A stretch of 5,827 nt of DNA from Candidatus Poribacteria bacterium (GTDB lineage Bacteria > Poribacteria > WGA-4E > WGA-3G), in the NCBI GenBank assembly GCA_028818995.1, contig JAPPMR010000316.1, positions 1 through 5,827 on the forward strand. Direction: 5' to 3'. Below, one piece after another: positions 5,777 through 5,827 of this stretch. Both the position numbers and the translations under genes were made by a program. The number at the start of each line of letters is the position of its first letter. Within the stretch, counting starts at the first letter, position 1. The notes below the pieces were generated by a model. It saw only the letters and a list, made by a program, of their open reading frames with translations. It did no database searches and was not told where the DNA came from.

Positions 5777-5827
5777 GTCTATCGGGGGTGTGTAAAGTTT
5801 TTGTCACTTGTTAGTTCACGGATTATG

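Larger units (their letters stand above)
5641..5827. other. Intergenic 3' region, no gene seen
   Basis: No open reading frame here has a start, ribosome binding site and plausible protein. The only ATG-opened stretch of any length on the minus strand is 19 codons and lacks support. The region holds a hairpin (5688-5709) and a nested inverted repeat (5728-5776). The final three bases are ATG without a convincing ribosome binding site, so I do not call a gene start there. Confidence 0.5.

Overview
The window holds three genes. A truncated glycerol kinase gene (glpK) runs leftward off the left edge. Divergent from it, a rightward two-gene unit encodes two exported proteins: a trypsin-fold protein of the SpoIVB (S55) peptidase family and a large beta-propeller protein with Ig-like or Fn3-like C-terminal domains. 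Base composition is moderately AT-rich. Strong Shine-Dalgarno sequences, Sec signal peptides and sigma70-type promoters show it is bacterial. The closest proteins I can recall to both exported products are uncharacterised ones from Acidobacteria, Planctomycetes, Poribacteria and other little-cultured lineages. The GC-rich terminator hairpin with a '...GGGCGGGTTT / AAACCCGCCC...' stem also reminds me of dispersed repeats in Poribacteria. The taxonomic placement is inference from memory, not something the sequence proves.

Layout. Positions 1-988 (minus) carry the first 329 codons of glpK. Positions 989-1526 are a divergent regulatory region. It holds a leftward promoter candidate close to glpK, three rightward promoter candidates in tandem, a 12-bp inverted repeat and an untranslated leader of about 155 nt. 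Positions 1527-3410 (plus) encode the S55-family protein, 627 aa from a GTG start. A 58-nt gap with a strong ribosome binding site follows. Positions 3469-5580 (plus) encode the 703-aa propeller protein. A near-perfect intrinsic terminator lies at 5607-5640. Positions 5641-5827 hold no gene I can support, but contain a second hairpin of similar design and a nested inverted repeat.

How the genes may work together. GlpK is a cytoplasmic metabolic enzyme and probably unrelated to the exported pair. The S55-like and propeller proteins appear co-transcribed and both are predicted to leave the cytoplasm, so they may act together in the periplasm or outside the cell. The most interesting feature is in the S55-like protein. 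Compared with Bacillus SpoIVB, the two halves of the peptidase domain are in swapped order: the GMSGSP serine segment comes first and the GH histidine segment second. The aspartate of the Bacillus triad has no clear counterpart. Whether it is an active protease, and whether the propeller protein is its substrate, scaffold or sensor, cannot be read from sequence.
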